Part shown: piece after piece, positions 13,590-15,443 of the stretch | Position numbering within the stretch: the stretch's first letter is position 1 | Layout of the letters: each line of letters starts with the position of its first letter | NCBI GenBank assembly: GCA_005777415.1 | Contig: SXMI01000107.1 | Span: 1 to 15,443 of the forward strand | Reading direction: 5' to 3' | From: Actinomycetota bacterium | GTDB taxonomy: Bacteria; Actinomycetota; Acidimicrobiia; Acidimicrobiales; Microtrichaceae | Length of the DNA: 15,443 nucleotides | Program-made: the position numbers and the translations under genes | Notes under the pieces: model-generated | Told to the model about the DNA's origin: nothing | Seen by the model: the letters and a program-made list of their open reading frames with translations, nothing else | Databases searched by the model: none

Positions 13590-13619
13590 AGCGTAGGGCC
13601 ACGCCCGGTCAACGGGCAA
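13590..13619 (-). promoter_or_regulatory. Promoter of the rplM-rpsI-glmM unit
   Basis: -35 TTGCCC (13619-13614), an 18-base spacer and -10 TACGCT (13595-13590), a good housekeeping-sigma match for an actinobacterium. The predicted start is near 13583, leaving a leader of about 70 bases. A TTGACC within the spacer is closer to the -35 consensus but lies only 11 bases from the -10. Confidence 0.65.
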
Positions 13620-13642
13620 GCCGACACCGTTGCGGTGTCGGC
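13620..13642 (-). terminator. Strong hairpin after truA, end of the rpoA-rplQ-truA unit
   Basis: A perfect 10-bp stem (GCCGACACCG against CGGTGTCGGC) with a 3-base loop, 60 bases after the truA stop. No real T-run follows (only TT), a frequent situation in GC-rich actinobacteria. The hairpin abuts the -35 of the rplM promoter. Confidence 0.65.
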
Positions 13643-13701
13643 CCGGTACCGACGCGGCGCCGACGTGATCCGGCCCGGCCCGGCCCGGCGGGCCCGGACG
13701 C

Positions 13702-14511
13702 TCAGTAGCCGACGTCCCAGAGCACGAGTCCCCGAGGGGGCGCCAGGGTCGGCAGGGCGGCACGATCCCGTGCCTCCAGCGCCCGGGTGACGTCGGCGGC
13801 GTCACGGCGACCGCGTCCCACCTCGACGAGGAGGCCCACGATGCTGCGCACCATCTGGTGACAGAACGCCGTGGCGCTGATCTCGAACCGGAGCAGGTCG
13901 TCCTCGGGCCGGCTCCAGCCGGCGTCCAGCACCCGGCGGACCAGCGAGGCCTCGGGGGCTCCCCGGGGTCGCCGGCAGAAGGTGGAGAAGTCGTGCTCCC
14001 CCACCAGCGCGCCTGCGGCCAGGTCCATCGCCGGCAGGTCGAGCGGCTCGTCCACCCACCACGCCGTGCGGTCCAGGAACGGCGAGGGGACCGCCGCGTT
14101 CCACACCTGGTAGCGGTAGGTGCGCGACCGGGCCGAGAACCGGGCGTCGAAGTCGGCGGCCGCCCGTTGCACGTCAGCGACGACGATCTCCGGTGCGAGC
14201 AGCGCCACGAGCGAGTTGCGCAGGGCCGTGGGGTCGTCCGCCCGACGCGGAGCAGGCGTGGCCTCGGTGAACCGGACGGTCACGACCTGGGCCCGGGCGT
14301 GCACCCCCCGATCGGTGCGGCCGGCGCAGGTGAGCTCGACCGGGACCCCGGTGACGGTCTCGAGCGCACGACGCAGCTCACCGGCGACGGTCCGCACACC
14401 GTCGTTCTCGGCGAACCCGTGGAAGGACGTCCCGTCGTAGGCCAGGTCGAGGCGCAGCGGGGGCGGCCCGGACGCGGACGAACCGCCCTCTCGGGGCGGC
14501 TCGTCGGTCAC
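13702..14511 (-). CDS. truA: tRNA pseudouridine(38-40) synthase TruA
   Basis: Isomerises uridines 38-40 in the anticodon arm of many tRNAs. The 269-residue product has LRLDLAYDGTSFHGFA (19-34), the catalytic motif AGRTDRGVHA with nucleophile Asp67, the RTYRYQVWN strand, a HDFSTFCRR segment, and FCHQMVRSIVGLLVEVGRG near the C-terminus. All are standard for TruA. The start is GTG at 14511; the first 17 residues are a low-complexity acidic/Pro-Ser-Gly stretch, so a later start cannot be excluded, but no better candidate with a ribosome binding site is seen. A 6-bp inverted repeat (CGGAAC/GTTCCG, 14511-14525) lies at the start codon. truA follows rplQ by 23 bases, the usual neighbourhood. Confidence 0.96.
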   Translation of the reverse strand: MTDEPPREGGSSASGPPPLRLDLAYDGTSFHGFAENDGVRTVAGELRRALETVTGVPVELTCAGRTDRGVHARAQVVTVRFTEATPAPRRADDPTALRNSLVALLAPEIVVADVQRAAADFDARFSARSRTYRYQVWNAAVPSPFLDRTAWWVDEPLDLPAMDLAAGALVGEHDFSTFCRRPRGAPEASLVRRVLDAGWSRPEDDLLRFEISATAFCHQMVRSIVGLLVEVGRGRRDAADVTRALEARDRAALPTLAPPRGLVLWDVGY

Positions 14512-14534
14512 GGAACGGGGTTCCGGGCGGTCGG

Positions 14535-14891
14535 TCAGACCAGCTCCAGCTTGGCCATCGGAGCGTTGTCGCCCGAGCGGGTGCCGAGCTTCAGGATCCG
14601 CGTGTAGCCGCCCGGTCGGTCGGCGTAGCGCGGGCCGATCTGGTCCATCAGGATGGCGGCGATCTCCTCGTCACCCAGGAACGCCAGGATCTGGCGGTGG
14701 TTGTGCAGACCGCCCTTCTTGGCCTTGGTGATGATCTTCTCCGCGATCGGGCGGACCGCCTTGGCCTTGGCCTCGGTCGTCACGATCCCGGTCGGCGAGG
14801 CGACGAGCGACGCGACCAGGTTGGCCATGAGCAGCCGCTGGTGCTTGCTGTTGCCGCCGAACCGACGGCCCTTCTTCGGGGTTGCGGGCAT
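14535..14891 (-). CDS. rplQ: 50S ribosomal protein bL17
   Basis: Large-subunit protein near the peptide exit tunnel. The 118-residue product begins MPATPKKGRRFGGNSKHQRLL, then has the SLVASPTGIVTTEAKAKAVRPIAEKIITKAKKG region and GGYTRILKLGTRSGDNAPMAKLEL, the complete bL17 core. It lacks the long acidic C-terminal extension seen in some actinobacteria. The ATG at 14891 has AGGAG 7 bases upstream, one of the best ribosome binding sites in the window. A small hairpin (CCCGG/CCGGG, 14909-14921) fills the short gap after rpoA. The rpoA-rplQ pairing is almost universal in bacteria. Confidence 0.97.
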   Translation of the reverse strand: MPATPKKGRRFGGNSKHQRLLMANLVASLVASPTGIVTTEAKAKAVRPIAEKIITKAKKGGLHNHRQILAFLGDEEIAAILMDQIGPRYADRPGGYTRILKLGTRSGDNAPMAKLELV

Positions 14892-14922
14892 GGGGTGTCT
14901 CCTGTGGTCCCGGCGACCGGGG

Positions 14923-15443
14923 TCAGCTGCCGCGCAGCGTCAAGCCGCGGTCGTTCAGCTTCTCGATGACCTCGTCGAGCGACTTCTGACCGAAGTTGGT
15001 GATGGCGAGCAGGTCGTCCTCGCTCTTGAGGAGCAGCTCACCGACGGTGTTGACCTGGGCACGCTTGAGGCAGTTCCGCGGACGCTCCGAGAGGTCCAGG
15101 TCCTCGATGGCGAGCTCCAGGTCCGGCGTCGAGGCCACGGCCTGCGGCTCGGGGCCGATCTCCAGGCCCTTGGGCTCGTCGCTCATGTGCTCGACGAGCT
15201 CGACGAGCGCCCGGAGCGTGGCGCCGGCCGAAGCGAGCGCCTCCCGCGGCGTGAGCGAGCCGTCGGTCTCGATGTCGAGGACGAGGCGGTCGTACTCGGT
15301 GGACTGCTCCACGCGGGTGGGCTCGATCTGGAAGGCCACCCGGCGCACGGGCGAGAAGATGGAGTCGACCGGGATCACGCCGATGGTGGCGCTGCCCTTG
15401 TTTCGGTCGGCGGAGACGTAGCCCCGGCCCTTCTCGACGGTGA
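14923..15443 (-). CDS. rpoA: DNA-directed RNA polymerase subunit alpha, C-terminal part (5' end outside the window)
   Basis: The alpha subunit scaffolds RNA polymerase assembly, and its C-terminal domain contacts promoters and activators. About 173 codons are visible and the reading frame is open to the window edge. The first part (TVEKGRGY, then IPVDSIFSPVRRVAF) is the end of the N-terminal domain, matching the region before the linker. RPRNCLKRAQVNTVGELL and NFGQKSLDEVIEKL are the helix-hairpin-helix motifs of the C-terminal domain, which binds UP elements. The protein ends soon after that domain (LNDRGLTLRGS), without the acidic tail seen in some actinobacteria. It is followed 31 bases later by rplQ. 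Identity is certain; the first half lies outside the window. Confidence 0.97.
   Translation of the reverse strand, partial: TVEKGRGYVSADRNKGSATIGVIPVDSIFSPVRRVAFQIEPTRVEQSTEYDRLVLDIETDGSLTPREALASAGATLRALVELVEHMSDEPKGLEIGPEPQAVASTPDLELAIEDLDLSERPRNCLKRAQVNTVGELLLKSEDDLLAITNFGQKSLDEVIEKLNDRGLTLRGS

Noticed and set aside
13590..13612. TTGACC (13612-13607) as the -35 of the rplM promoter
   Set aside because: It is nearer to the -35 consensus than TTGCCC but lies only 11 bases from the -10, too close for a functional sigma-70-type promoter.
1..15443. Mobile element, phage remnant, CRISPR array or genomic island
   Set aside because: No transposase, integrase, terminal inverted repeats, attachment-site duplication or regularly spaced repeats. 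Gene order is the conserved actinobacterial core block throughout.

Overview
This window looks like chromosomal DNA from a very GC-rich actinobacterium. The gene order closely follows the conserved actinobacterial block that in mycobacteria runs rplM-rpsI-glmM-(glmS)-(nnr)-alr-tsaE-tsaB-rimI-tsaD-groES. The protein sequences and the unusual giant GlmS make me think of the class Acidimicrobiia, but that assignment is inference. All 17 genes I can support are on the minus strand. The long open frames on the plus strand are shadows created by the base composition. Sixteen starts are visible, and 12 of them are GTG. All 16 visible stop codons are TGA.

Layout in transcription order, from high to low coordinates. 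(1) 15443-13702 holds the end of rpoA, then rplQ and truA, closed by a strong 10-bp hairpin at 13620-13642. (2) 13619-11286 is a fresh promoter with a hairpin-rich leader, followed by rplM, rpsI and glmM. (3) 11283-7335 holds a 1153-residue GlmS-like enzyme and acpS. (4) 7257-4738 holds nnr and alr, each with a -10 hexamer placed so close to its GTG that the transcript should be leaderless. (5) 4716-202 holds a family-4 uracil-DNA glycosylase, also behind a leaderless-type promoter, then tsaE, tsaB, rimI, tsaD and a DUF2332 gene, mostly linked by 4- to 7-base overlaps. (6) 156-1 holds two tandem CIRCE operators and the first 27 codons of groES.

The genes are mainly housekeeping: transcription and ribosome assembly (rpoA, rplQ, rplM, rpsI, truA), amino-sugar and D-alanine supply for the cell wall (glmM, glmS, alr), acyl-carrier-protein activation (acpS), repair of hydrated NAD(P)H (nnr), uracil removal from DNA (udg), the t6A37 tRNA modification set (tsaE, tsaB, tsaD) with the ribosomal-protein acetyltransferase rimI, and the chaperonin operon (groES).

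I see no mobile element, CRISPR array, tRNA, rRNA or obvious foreign island. There is no stretch of 300 bases without a gene; the longest gap is 190 bases, between truA and rplM. The least ordinary item is the GlmS-like protein, almost twice the usual length. It keeps the recognisable catalytic residues, but has large insertions in the glutaminase domain and about 190 residues beyond what is normally the catalytic C-terminal tail.
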